A DNA stretch of 64,000 bases from Flavobacterium sp. CF108 (GCF_900129795.1 NZ_FQWW01000011.1:62001-126000); one strand, 5' to 3'; positions 7,905 to 16,558 are shown, counted from the first letter of the stretch. Numbers and translations: made by a program. Notes: generated from the letters alone by a model not told the origin.

Positions 7905-10348
7905 CCTTTTTTGTTATTTCTTATTTGTGTAACTGTATAAATATGATTTGTATAAGCGGTTTTTCCTTTTAATGAATAATTTGAAGTGTCGAGATAAAGG
8001 CGATTATCACTGCTTGTTCCTTTACTTTTATTACGAGTGCCTACATCGTAAAATCTGTAATATACTTTTCCATTTTCACATGATTTTCCAATGATTACTA
8101 CAAAATGGTCGGTTGTTCCCTCATTTAATTTTCCTCCTTTATAATTTAAGGCATGATCTACTCCGACCTGAACCGGATTTCCTTCTTTTAATTGCAAATC
8201 CAAATATTTAATTCCTCTTTTAGACTCTTCAGTATTTATTACTAATAAAGTATGGTTACTATTTTCTAATGCAGTCTGAAATTTATTTGTAGGAGATGTT
8301 GAAGTCAATCCTTGCTTATTTAATATATCATCACAAGTTTTTTTGCAAGCTACATTTTGTGCATCAATACCACCCCATTTTGAGTCAAATTGAGTTTGCC
8401 ATTCTACTTTGTCGGTTAAGTCATAATGGCTAACTTTACATTTTGGACAGTTATCTGAGGTAATATTTATGCTCTTTTTGCTTACACAATCAAAAGGAAA
8501 TTTAAATATCTTTTTCAATTCTCTCCATGCTATTTCTCTATCTTTATAACCATTTATTGATGAACTTTTTGTTGCTCCTGGATAGTTAATTAGTCTAGAA
8601 GTATCAAAAATGCTGTCTTTATCAGCGTACTCGTTTATTCCAGTTTTTTTCCAATACCAAGCACCTGTATCTGCGGAAATATTTAAATCATCTGCGACCT
8701 TTTCATAATTACTGATTATATCTATTCCAGTTTCTTTTTTATATTTTTTATAATTGTCTTCCCAAGTCAAATGTTGAAATCCTCTTCCTCTATAAGGATC
8801 ATATCTAAAACCAGAAGTTCCTTTTCCTTCACGGGTTGCAGTAAAATACATTGTTTCGACATACATATTTGCAAGAAAATGTATTTTTCTTGCGCATGTT
8901 GTTATTTCATATTTCTTAAATGCTTTGTTTATAGCTTCGGCAAATTTTTCAAATGTTCTGTCTGATTTTGGAACATTTGAATATAAATAGAATAATTTAT
9001 CACTATGAAAAAAAGTTATTGTTTTCCCATCGTAGAAGGTATTATCTCTAATGTTTTTTACCATTTTACTAAGTTCATCCACAGTTATATCTCTGTTACA
9101 ATAACATTTTCCTTTTGATTCCTGTTTCTTTTCCTTTTTATCCTCAACATCAACCTTCAAAACCTTATTAGTAACTTCAACAGGATCTTGTTTAAAAACA
9201 GTAGCATCAACATCTACAACTACGCTTTTGATAAAATCATGTGTCTGCAAAACTTCGATTTCGGCAAATAATTCCTGCTCGTTTCCTTCAGCCCAATTGC
9301 TTCCGCCTAAACTTCTAGGTATAGTATCTAATGGTACCGTTACTGTATGAAGGTCAGATTTAATAGTGAAATTATCAGTAAACAACAGGTCATGGCTAAC
9401 CAAATCTTCATCGTATAATTTAAGGCGAACTTCTTTTCCTGTTAATCCTGTAGAATTTATACAGACTTTAATTTGTTTTTCTTTAAACACACCTTTAATC
9501 TGATGTCCGGCAGTATCTGTAATATGTACAGCGTTAATTTTGCCTTTTACAGCTTTTGGGGCAGTAGGCTTCTGTGAATCATTTCTGGGTTTCTGCTCTG
9601 CAGGTTTGTTTTTAACAGATTGCTGTGGAGTTGTTTTTCCTTTGTATGGGGCAACTGGCGTTTCAAGCGCATTTACATTGATATTATTGCTGGCTATTTT
9701 ACCATCGTTGTACTCTGCGGTTACATAAAACTCATGAATTTTATCTTTTTCGTGACCTCCTCTTTCAGCAATTTTTGCAAAACTTGGCTTTAATAAAAAA
9801 TCAACATTTGCCTTTCCGAATTTTACAATTCCCGAAAGTATTTCTATAAAGTTTTTTTCATTGGCTTTATTATGCCCGGCGCCTTTTACATCATCTTCCC
9901 ACATAGTAACAGATACTCTGCGTTTTTCCATGTTCAGACAAAATATCCTTGCTTTAACGGTTTGTCCGTATGATAAATGCCCGTTTATTTTGGCTCCGTT
10001 TTTATCTAATAATTCGATATGATCAATTTTTGGTTTTGCAGAAAGTGGTTTTATATCAAGTTGGGCTACTTTGTCGCCTTTTCTTGCCAAAATACGAATA
10101 CCATTTCTTGTCAGGCTTTTTTCCAAAAAAGTGTAAGAAACCTTATTTCCTCTCTTATCATTCTCTTTTGTTTTTCGCCATTTACCCAATTCTAATACAT
10201 AAACTTCCCAACTAACAGGATTATAAGAAAAGTTATTTTCTTCACTGAAAGTACTACTTGGAACTTTCTCAAAAAAATCACTTACAGCATATATTTCTAG
10301 AACTCCAACTACAGGGTTTGGATTCCCTATTATTTTAAAATCTGACAT
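7901..10348 (-). CDS. Probable secreted effector: Ig-like repeats + GH19-like lysozyme domain + papain/C39-like peptidase domain
   Basis: An 815-aa protein without signal peptide, coupled to a PAAR-like gene 11 bp upstream. Two related beta-sandwich regions (about 105-230 and 265-385, each opening with an I-x-x-x-D-x-x-G pattern) are separated by a P/K/Q-rich linker. Residues 410-630 look like a GH19 chitinase/lysozyme: 'ANMYVETMYF' matches the catalytic-Glu helix (E498), E507 may be the second acid, and 'YRGRGFQHLTWEDNY' is the GRG-x-Q-L-T-NY motif. Residues 645-810 look like a papain/C39-like peptidase, with C668 or C672 in 'ACKKTC', H748 in 'TDHFVVI' and 'FYDVGT' downstream. A fit is a two-warhead enzyme cutting peptidoglycan glycan and peptide bonds after delivery by a T6SS or related contractile machine. 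Domain names are from motifs, and delivery is inferred. Confidence 0.75.
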   Translation of the reverse strand: MSDFKIIGNPNPVVGVLEIYAVSDFFEKVPSSTFSEENNFSYNPVSWEVYVLELGKWRKTKENDKRGNKVSYTFLEKSLTRNGIRILARKGDKVAQLDIKPLSAKPKIDHIELLDKNGAKINGHLSYGQTVKARIFCLNMEKRRVSVTMWEDDVKGAGHNKANEKNFIEILSGIVKFGKANVDFLLKPSFAKIAERGGHEKDKIHEFYVTAEYNDGKIASNNINVNALETPVAPYKGKTTPQQSVKNKPAEQKPRNDSQKPTAPKAVKGKINAVHITDTAGHQIKGVFKEKQIKVCINSTGLTGKEVRLKLYDEDLVSHDLLFTDNFTIKSDLHTVTVPLDTIPRSLGGSNWAEGNEQELFAEIEVLQTHDFIKSVVVDVDATVFKQDPVEVTNKVLKVDVEDKKEKKQESKGKCYCNRDITVDELSKMVKNIRDNTFYDGKTITFFHSDKLFYLYSNVPKSDRTFEKFAEAINKAFKKYEITTCARKIHFLANMYVETMYFTATREGKGTSGFRYDPYRGRGFQHLTWEDNYKKYKKETGIDIISNYEKVADDLNISADTGAWYWKKTGINEYADKDSIFDTSRLINYPGATKSSSINGYKDREIAWRELKKIFKFPFDCVSKKSINITSDNCPKCKVSHYDLTDKVEWQTQFDSKWGGIDAQNVACKKTCDDILNKQGLTSTSPTNKFQTALENSNHTLLVINTEESKRGIKYLDLQLKEGNPVQVGVDHALNYKGGKLNEGTTDHFVVIIGKSCENGKVYYRFYDVGTRNKSKGTSSDNRLYLDTSNYSLKGKTAYTNHIYTVTQIRNNKKG

Positions 10349-10359
10349 GATGCTTTTAT

Positions 10360-10851
10360 TTACTTACAAATTGAATCCTGATCTTCTAAACTCTCTTTAA
10401 ATTCAGTCATATTAACTAATGGATTGGTTTGATTACTCAAAAGCTCTCTTGCGTTTTTGACATTCTGTTTGCTTATCTCCACCTTCTGCCCATGTTTAAC
10501 AACGCTTATGCAGTCTGGCCCTCCAATTGGACAAGTTGCCTTACTGTCTTCAACTAATATTTTGCTCTGATTACTTAGGGTCACTTTTTCGTAGAAAGCA
10601 CTCCATTGATTTATTACGGCCTGGCAAGGTTTGTAACTACTTCCTGTAGGCTGCAGTTTACAGTTACCAAAGGTGTTTTTCTCTAAAGTTTGTCCTATTT
10701 CTTTCGTGGTTGCAATTAGCTTTTTTGATGCATCTTTATCATTTGCAAAATGTTTATTTTGTGATTTTACTTTTAAAATATCCGTTTGAGGCTTTTCACT
10801 AAACTTACATTTTAGCGTTGCACCTTGAACTACTACATGTTTTCCACTCAT
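10360..10851 (-). CDS. DUF4280 (PAAR-like) protein, probable spike tip
   Basis: A 163-aa protein that starts with the DUF4280 signature 'VVQGATLKCKF' and ends with a Cys-rich 'CPIGGPDCISVV' segment, with further conserved Cys in 'GNCKLQ' and 'KPCQA'. DUF4280 proteins are PAAR-like and are thought to cap spikes of contractile injection systems and carry effectors. Here it is the first gene of a tight three-gene operon with the effector and lipoprotein. There is no signal peptide, as expected. No sheath, tube, baseplate or ATPase gene is in the window, so any machine must be encoded elsewhere. Confidence 0.85.
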   Translation of the reverse strand: MSGKHVVVQGATLKCKFSEKPQTDILKVKSQNKHFANDKDASKKLIATTKEIGQTLEKNTFGNCKLQPTGSSYKPCQAVINQWSAFYEKVTLSNQSKILVEDSKATCPIGGPDCISVVKHGQKVEISKQNVKNARELLSNQTNPLVNMTEFKESLEDQDSICK

Positions 10852-10932
10852 AATTTTTTTATCTAAATTAAAACAATTTTCTTACAAAATATAAATTATA
10901 GTATTTTTCTTTCTATTTTATTTAATTGCATA

Positions 10933-10967
10933 AAAAAATCCGTCTGAAATTATCAGACGGATTTTTT
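10933..10967 (-). terminator. Terminator after paoC (hairpin usable on both strands)
   Basis: The segments aaaaaatccgtctga (10933-10947) and tcagacggatttttt (10953-10967) form a 15-bp stem with flanking A and T runs. It lies 23 bp after the paoC stop and separates paoC from the DUF4280 gene downstream. The displaced paoC end at 6585 has no such hairpin after it, so the terminator probably arrived with the islet. Confidence 0.85.
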
Positions 10968-10989
10968 AATTTTATAAAACTATTATTTC

Positions 10990-13194
10990 CTAAACCTTAA
11001 CAGTTTCAATAATCTTATTCAGCGTAATTGGTAAATCTCGCACACGTTTTCCGGTTGCATTAAAAACAGCATTTGCAATTGCAGGCGCCATTCCAACCAA
11101 AGCCGTTTCACCAAGACCTTTTGTTCCCATTGGGTTACTGATTGGGTCTTTTTTATTGACAAAGAAAACTTCCTGCTTTTCAATATCGGCATTTACGGGA
11201 ACATGATAATCGGCAAAATTATTGTTGATTGGACGACCAAAACGATGATCGATTTCCAATGCTTCCATTAATCCCATTCCGATACCTCCTACTGCACCGC
11301 CGTACATTTGTCCAGCTGATGTTTTTTGGTTGATAACCGTTCCAATATCGGCACACGAAACAACATGAGCTAAACGTATTTTACCCAAATTCGGATTCAC
11401 TAATACTTTTACGAAGTGAACTGAAAACGAATAAATCGAATATTTCTTAGCTTCTTCCGTTCCTTTTGATTGGTTTTCAACTTCCAATCCATCTAATTTA
11501 TTTGCACTAAGCAAAGAAGTTAAAGCAACAGATTTCGCGTTATCTTTTGTTGAAGAAACGATTCCATTTGCAAAAGTCAAATCAGTAATTGGAGTTCCTT
11601 TTAAAGCCGGGTTTTCAGTTGCTAATCCCAACACTTTGCTTACTAATAAATTACAGGCATCGTGAACTGCAGAACCAACCGAAGAAGTCGTTGCCGAACC
11701 TCCTTGTGTTGGGCCTTTTGGCAATCCGCTTTTTCCCATTTCAATAATTACATTCTCAGCAGGTAAACCAGTTATTTCAGCACCAATTGCCGTCATCATA
11801 GTTGCCGTTCCCGGTCCCATATCATTGACGCTGCACTGAAGCACTAAATTTCCATCGGGTAAAAATTTTGCTTTTACAGAAGTTGGACTTCTATAACAAC
11901 CGAAAGTTCCGGTTCCCATTCCGTAACCTACAAGCCAGTCTCCTTCTTTTACAGAACCCGGCTCGTTTTTACGGTTTTTCCAGCCAATGCGTTCCATTCC
12001 ACCTTCGTAACATTCTAAAAGATATTTACTGCTCCACGGTTTATTTTGTTCCAAATCTTTCTCTGCATAATTCAGCTTTCGAAATTCAATTGGATCTAAG
12101 TTTAATTTATAGGCCAGTTCGTCCATTGCACATTCTAATGCAAAAGAACCCGTAGCCTCGCCCGGACCACGCATCCAGATTGGCGTACAAGTGTCTAACG
12201 GAACAATTCTGTAACGTGTCGAAACATTTTCACAATCGTAAATAAATCGGGACATGTTTACGGTTCCTTCCATGAAATCTTCATAGCTTGAAGTCATCGC
12301 AACGGCTTCGTGAGTCAAACCAGTTAGTTTTCCGGCTTTTGTTGCACCAAGACCCATTTTTTGAATGGTATAAGGTCTGAAACCAACATTGGTAAACATC
12401 TGCTCGCGGTGCAAAACTAATTTTACAGGGCGGTTTAATTTCTTCGATCCAATTAAAGCTGCAATTTCATAAGGCCATGTGTGTAATCCCATTCCAAATG
12501 CGCCTCCAAGATATTCAGAGTGTACTTCTACATCTTCTGCAGGTACATCAAAAACTCCGGCAACACTTCTGCGCGTTCCTTCAACACCTTGACTTTTGGT
12601 GTATAAAATTGGTTTGTTTCCGTCCCATTTTGCGATAATATTCGCCAGTTCCATTGGATTATGAACTTCAGTTGGAATCGTATAATCGGCTTCTAAAATT
12701 ACTTCTGCATTTTTGTAACCGTCATGAACTCCTCTGTGGTAATCATTCCCTTTATCTGTTTCAACTTTTTTCTCTTTATCCGCAGCTTTTTGAAGTTCAG
12801 TCGAATGCTCTTCTTTAAAATAATCTGCTTTAATTAAACTCGCTGCATATTGCATACGCTCAAAAGTATCGGCAATTACCAACGCAATTGGCTGATCGTA
12901 ATACAAAACCGAATCATCTTTGAAAATCTGCAGCGGCTGTCCAAAATTATGTTTGTCTTTTGCTTTTTGATATCCGGCAGGTTTATCCACATTTAAATGC
13001 GTAATAACAGCCAGAACTCCCGGCGCCCATTCTGCTTTTTTAGTATCGATGGTTTTGATTCTTCCTTTTGCAATTGTACTTCCAACCAAACAGGCATACA
13101 CTACTCCGGACGTTTTATATTCGGCAGAATAAGTTGCTGAACCCGTTACTTTAGCAAATCCGTCAACTCTATTAATATTACTTGTCTTGCTCAT
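10990..13194 (-). CDS. paoC: Aldehyde oxidoreductase molybdenum-binding subunit, PaoC type
   Basis: A 734-aa molybdopterin-binding catalytic subunit of the xanthine oxidase family, close in length to E. coli PaoC (732). It oxidizes aldehydes to acids using a molybdenum cofactor and passes electrons to the Fe-S and FAD partners. Family motifs include 'GGAFGMGLHTWPYEIAA', 'WMRGPGEATGSFALEC', 'QGGSATTSSVGSA' and, near the end, 'GTKGLGETAL' with the predicted catalytic E696. It has no signal peptide of its own and would travel with the Tat-targeted small subunit. It starts 8 bp after paoB. Its last 38 or so codons may be a recombinant replacement, because another allele's 3' end survives at 6585-6692. 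Confidence 0.92.
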   Translation of the reverse strand: MSKTSNINRVDGFAKVTGSATYSAEYKTSGVVYACLVGSTIAKGRIKTIDTKKAEWAPGVLAVITHLNVDKPAGYQKAKDKHNFGQPLQIFKDDSVLYYDQPIALVIADTFERMQYAASLIKADYFKEEHSTELQKAADKEKKVETDKGNDYHRGVHDGYKNAEVILEADYTIPTEVHNPMELANIIAKWDGNKPILYTKSQGVEGTRRSVAGVFDVPAEDVEVHSEYLGGAFGMGLHTWPYEIAALIGSKKLNRPVKLVLHREQMFTNVGFRPYTIQKMGLGATKAGKLTGLTHEAVAMTSSYEDFMEGTVNMSRFIYDCENVSTRYRIVPLDTCTPIWMRGPGEATGSFALECAMDELAYKLNLDPIEFRKLNYAEKDLEQNKPWSSKYLLECYEGGMERIGWKNRKNEPGSVKEGDWLVGYGMGTGTFGCYRSPTSVKAKFLPDGNLVLQCSVNDMGPGTATMMTAIGAEITGLPAENVIIEMGKSGLPKGPTQGGSATTSSVGSAVHDACNLLVSKVLGLATENPALKGTPITDLTFANGIVSSTKDNAKSVALTSLLSANKLDGLEVENQSKGTEEAKKYSIYSFSVHFVKVLVNPNLGKIRLAHVVSCADIGTVINQKTSAGQMYGGAVGGIGMGLMEALEIDHRFGRPINNNFADYHVPVNADIEKQEVFFVNKKDPISNPMGTKGLGETALVGMAPAIANAVFNATGKRVRDLPITLNKIIETVKV

Positions 13195-13202
13195 AATTCT
13201 AA

Positions 13203-14183
13203 TTATTTTGATGCTGCTATTGTAAGTGCTTCTGTTATTGCATTTGGACCAAGCGTTAATTTAAAATCATTGCCTCCGTACGCTTTCGCGCCTTTCATTG
13301 ACAAGTCTGCCGCTTTTCTAAATATCTCTTCTGAAACTGTTTTTCCTTTCAGGAATTCTTCTGCTTCAGTTAATCTCCACGGTTTATGTGCTACACCGCC
13401 CATCGCCAGTCGAACATCATTTATTACATTATTTTTTATATCTAAAGCCGCAGCAACAGAAACCAATGCAAAAGCATAACTTGTCCTATCACGAACTTTT
13501 AAATAATGTACATTTTTAGTGAAATTATTATCGGGAATCTCAACCGAAGTTATCAATTCTTTATTTTCTAAAGTATTGTCTTTTTCAGGTGTATTTCCCG
13601 GCAGACGATGAAAATCTGTAAATTTTATTTGTCGTTTTCCTTTTGGGCCTTCGACTAAAACATTTGCATCTAATGCTGCCAATGCCACACACATATCACT
13701 CGGGTGAACGGCAATGCAGCTGTCTGAAGCGCCAAAAATGGCATGCATTCTGTTAGAACCTCCAATGGCACCGCAGCCACTTTTAGGAGTTCTTTTATTG
13801 CATGGCATATCGGTATTGTAGTAATATGAACAACGTGTTTTTTGCAGCATATTACCGCCAACCGTTGCCATGTGTCTGATTTGCTGAGATGCTCCAGCCG
13901 CTAAAGCCAAAGCTAACAAAGGATGTTTTTCTTTTATCGATGCGTCTTCGGCAACCTGACTGTTTTTAGCTAAGGCTCCTATTGAAACTTTTCCGGTTAA
14001 GAATTCTATTTTCTTTAAATCTAATCCTGTAATATCAACCAGTTTGTCTGGAGCCACCACATTCTTTTTCATTAAATCTACCAAATTTGTTCCGCCGGCA
14101 ATAAACATAGCTTCTTTTTCTTTGCTGATGCTCGATACCGCTGAACTCGAAGATAATGCTTTAATTATTTGAAAATTTTTCAT
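13203..14183 (-). CDS. paoB: Aldehyde oxidoreductase FAD-binding subunit, PaoB type
   Basis: A 326-aa FAD subunit of a molybdenum hydroxylase. The N-terminal FAD-binding motif is 'FIAGGTNLVDLMKK' and the second is 'ATVGGNMLQKTRCSY'. A Cys-rich insertion (C118, C128, C137, C156) matches the extra iron-sulfur-binding loop of E. coli PaoB, which separates PaoABC-type enzymes from ordinary xanthine dehydrogenases. The C-terminal CO-dehydrogenase flavoprotein domain follows ('AMGGVAHKPWRL'). It overlaps paoA by 4 bp and is followed by paoC after 8 bp, giving a three-gene operon. Confidence 0.92.
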   Translation of the reverse strand: MKNFQIIKALSSSSAVSSISKEKEAMFIAGGTNLVDLMKKNVVAPDKLVDITGLDLKKIEFLTGKVSIGALAKNSQVAEDASIKEKHPLLALALAAGASQQIRHMATVGGNMLQKTRCSYYYNTDMPCNKRTPKSGCGAIGGSNRMHAIFGASDSCIAVHPSDMCVALAALDANVLVEGPKGKRQIKFTDFHRLPGNTPEKDNTLENKELITSVEIPDNNFTKNVHYLKVRDRTSYAFALVSVAAALDIKNNVINDVRLAMGGVAHKPWRLTEAEEFLKGKTVSEEIFRKAADLSMKGAKAYGGNDFKLTLGPNAITEALTIAASK

Positions 14184-14818
14184 AATTCCTTCCCTCCTTC
14201 CTTCACTTCAGTTATGGCATCAACGATATTATGATAAGCACCGCATCGACAGATGTTTCCACTCATATATTCTCTGATTTCTTCTCGGCTGTTCGCGTGG
14301 CCTTCTTTGATACACGCAATTCCCGACATGATTTGTCCGGGTGTGCAATAACCACACTGAAAGCCGTCGTGCTTGATAAAAGCTTCCTGCATTGGGTGCA
14401 GTTTTTTTCCTTTTGAAAGTCCTTCGATTGTAGTGACCTGAGCATTTTGCTGCATGGTTGCCAAAGTCAGACACGATAAAATTCGGGTTCCGTTTACGTG
14501 AACCGTACACGCACCGCATTGTCCGTGGTCACAGCCTTTTTTTGTTCCGGTAAGCAATAATTGTTCTCTTAATAAATCGAGTAAAGTAGTTCTTGGCTCG
14601 ATATTAAGACTGTGTTTTTTTCCGTTTACTTCGATAGAAAGCGGTACTGTTTCTAAATACTCCGCTATTTTTTCATCCCACTTATTCTCTGAAGCCATAA
14701 CCAGTGAAGGCGGCGCCAGAGCAAGGGCGGTAAAAAGTCCTGATTTTTTTATAAAGTCACGACGGGAATTTGAGTCATTCTCTGTTACTTTATCTGGATT
14801 TGTTTTTTTAGAAGCCAT
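14180..14818 (-). CDS. paoA: Aldehyde oxidoreductase 2Fe-2S subunit with Tat signal, PaoA type
   Basis: A 212-aa small subunit carrying two [2Fe-2S] clusters. A twin-arginine signal 'SRRDFIKKSG' (about 18-27) followed by a hydrophobic stretch ends near 'LVMA', so the folded complex is exported to the periplasm. The plant-type ferredoxin motif is 'CDHGQCGACTVHVNG' and the second cluster uses 'CGYCTPGQ' and 'NICRCGAYHN'. It is the first gene of the paoABC operon. A TAAATTTG box lies 43 bp upstream of the start. Confidence 0.93.
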   Translation of the reverse strand: MASKKTNPDKVTENDSNSRRDFIKKSGLFTALALAPPSLVMASENKWDEKIAEYLETVPLSIEVNGKKHSLNIEPRTTLLDLLREQLLLTGTKKGCDHGQCGACTVHVNGTRILSCLTLATMQQNAQVTTIEGLSKGKKLHPMQEAFIKHDGFQCGYCTPGQIMSGIACIKEGHANSREEIREYMSGNICRCGAYHNIVDAITEVKEGGKEL

Positions 14819-14861
14819 TCCATCTCTCTTTTAAATTAGCAAAAACTCTTGGGTATTCTAA

Positions 14862-14869
14862 CAAATTTA
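14862..14869 (-). promoter_or_regulatory. Candidate Bacteroidota -7 box for paoABC
   Basis: On the minus strand this reads TAAATTTG, an exact match to the TAnnTTTG consensus of Bacteroidota housekeeping promoters. It lies 43 bp before the paoA ATG. A well-spaced TTG -33 element is not obvious, so the call is tentative. Confidence 0.45.
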
Positions 14870-14940
14870 ACAATCTTAATCCACAAAAACTTATGAAATT
14901 CAAACATTGAGCTTATTTAGAATAATTACAATTTCGGTGT

Positions 14941-15205
14941 GTGTTTTAACGCAAAGAACACTAAGGTTTTTTATCTCAGTTTGTGGTAAGTAGATGTAAA
15001 GTTCGCAAAGCTGGAATTGATATTCGACGGGTGTTTTTTTAACGCAAAGCGCGCAAAGATTTTTTATCTCACTTTAGTTAATCGAAGGCAAAGTTCGCAA
15101 AGCTGGATTTGATATTCTGTGGATGTTTTTTAACACAAAGCGCGCAAAGGTTTTTATCTCACATTATGTTAAGCGAAGGCAAAGTTCGCAAAGCTGGGAT
15201 TGATA
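14941..15205. repeat. Three tandem copies of a ~90-bp repeat
   Basis: Three copies start near 14941, 15031 and 15123. Each runs from a 'gtgttttaacgcaaag'-like start through 'ttttttatctca' to 'aaagttcgcaaagctgg', with a few differences between copies. No reading frame is kept. The region lies between the divergent paoA and cysteine desulfurase genes. Confidence 0.75.
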
Positions 15206-15223
15206 AAGCTTTGCGAACTTTGC
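15179..15223. repeat. Inverted repeat closing the 90-bp array
   Basis: The segment gcaaagttcgcaaagct (15179-15195) pairs with agctttgcgaactttgc (15207-15223), giving a 17-bp stem that can form a strong hairpin. It turns the repeat orientation around, so that the following repeats read on the other strand. Confidence 0.7.
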
Positions 15224-15247
15224 AATTATCTAGATAATTAACTTTAA

Positions 15248-15353
15248 AAAAAACTTTGCGCACTTTGCGATAAAAAACTTTGCGCACTTTGCGATAAAAA
15301 ACTTTGCGCACTTTGCGTTAAAAACTACACACAGAAAAAACTACACACAGAAA
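15248..15353. repeat. 24-bp tandem repeat (x3) followed by a 15-bp repeat (x2)
   Basis: The 24-bp unit aaaaaactttgcgcactttg+cgat occurs three times back to back (15248-15319). Then aaaaactacacacag occurs twice. It lies just before the cysteine desulfurase gene. There are no spacers, so it is not a CRISPR array. Confidence 0.8.
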
Positions 15354-15406
15354 CAGATTTATTATTTACATTGAAAATTGTATTTTTACGAGATTAAGTT
15401 TTTATT

Positions 15407-16558
15407 ATGCCAAATCAGCAACACATTTACCTTGACAATAATGCTACAACTCGTGTTGATGAGCGGGTCTTAGAAGCTATGCTTCCCTATTTTACTGATT
15501 TTTATGCCAATTCTACAAGTCAGCACATTGCGGGATTATCGGTAAACGAAGCTGTTGAAAATGCTGCATGGCAAACCGCTGATTTGATTAATGCCGATGC
15601 TGATGAAATTGTTTTTACTTCGGGGGCTACAGAAGCGATAAATCTGGCGATAAAAGGTCTGGCTGATCAGGATCGAAAACATATTGTTACGGTTGCTACA
15701 GAACACAAAGCAGCTCTAGAAACTTGTCGTTTTATGGAAAGTATTGGCTTTGAAGTCAGTTACTTACCTGTTAATTGTGAAGGGATTTTAGATCTTAATC
15801 TTTTAAATGAAATTATTACAGATAAAACACTGGTTTTCATAGGAATGCTTTCTAATAATGAAACGGGTGTCATACAAAATGTCAGCGAAATTTCAACGAT
15901 TCTTAAAAATAAAAATGTGTTATTTTTGTGTGATGCAACTCAGGCGGCGGGGAGAATTCCGATTGATGTAAAAATTCTTGGAATTGATCTTTTGACTTTG
16001 TCTGCACATAAATTTTATGGACCAAAAGGTGTTGGTGCTTTGTATATTTCGGCGAAAGCCAAACTAAAATTAGTTCCTCAAATTCATGGCGGCGGTCATC
16101 AGCGAAAATTACGCAGCGGAACGCTGAATATTCCCGGAATTATCGGTTTAGGTAAAGCTGCAGAAATAGCTGTAAATGAATTAGAAACAAATAAAAACAG
16201 AATCGAAATATTACGTAATAAACTAGAAAAGGGTTTATTGCAATTTGAAGGTTCTTTTGTAAATGGAAATATTCAAAACCGAGTTTATAATACTTCTAAT
16301 ATTTGTTTTCCGGGCGTAAATTCAGAAAAACTTATCATGGCTTTGGGGAATATTTCGGTTTCGAATGGGGCTTCTTGTTCTGCGGTTACGTCTGAGCCTT
16401 CGCATGTTTTAAAAGCTATGGGATTGTCTGATGAGGAGGCTTTGAGTTCGATTCGGTTTAGTTTGGGGAGATTTACTACTTCGGAAGAAATTGATATTGC
16501 TGTTGAGCGGGTTTTGAGCTTGGCGAGAGAATTTGCCACTAAGATGCTAAGGCACTAA
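15407..16558 (+). CDS. Cysteine desulfurase (NifS/IscS family)
   Basis: A 383-aa PLP-dependent class V aminotransferase-fold enzyme that moves sulfur from L-cysteine onto an active-site cysteine. The Schiff-base lysine is K202 in 'LSAHKFYGPKG', the catalytic cysteine is C324 in 'NGASCSAVTSEPSHVL', and the N-terminus has 'YLDNNATTRVD'. The length fits NifS-type enzymes. It lies between paoABC and the mocA/paoD-like pair. The terminal sulfur ligand of xanthine-oxidase-family molybdenum cofactors comes from such enzymes (NifS4 with XdhC in Rhodobacter), so a dedicated role in PaoABC maturation is likely but inferred. It could also serve general Fe-S assembly. Confidence 0.9.
   Translation: MPNQQHIYLDNNATTRVDERVLEAMLPYFTDFYANSTSQHIAGLSVNEAVENAAWQTADLINADADEIVFTSGATEAINLAIKGLADQDRKHIVTVATEHKAALETCRFMESIGFEVSYLPVNCEGILDLNLLNEIITDKTLVFIGMLSNNETGVIQNVSEISTILKNKNVLFLCDATQAAGRIPIDVKILGIDLLTLSAHKFYGPKGVGALYISAKAKLKLVPQIHGGGHQRKLRSGTLNIPGIIGLGKAAEIAVNELETNKNRIEILRNKLEKGLLQFEGSFVNGNIQNRVYNTSNICFPGVNSEKLIMALGNISVSNGASCSAVTSEPSHVLKAMGLSDEEALSSIRFSLGRFTTSEEIDIAVERVLSLAREFATKMLRH

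Noticed and set aside
6741..10851. A full type VI secretion or contractile-injection locus
   Set aside because: Only the PAAR-like tip and cargo genes are present. No sheath, tube, baseplate or ATPase gene occurs in the window.
6585..11109. A classical integrative element
   Set aside because: No integrase, recombinase or transposase gene is found within the 4.4 kb, so only the end-replacement pattern supports mobility.
15248..15353. Tandem short repeats that might be a CRISPR array
   Set aside because: The units directly abut, with no spacers of even length, and there are no cas genes.
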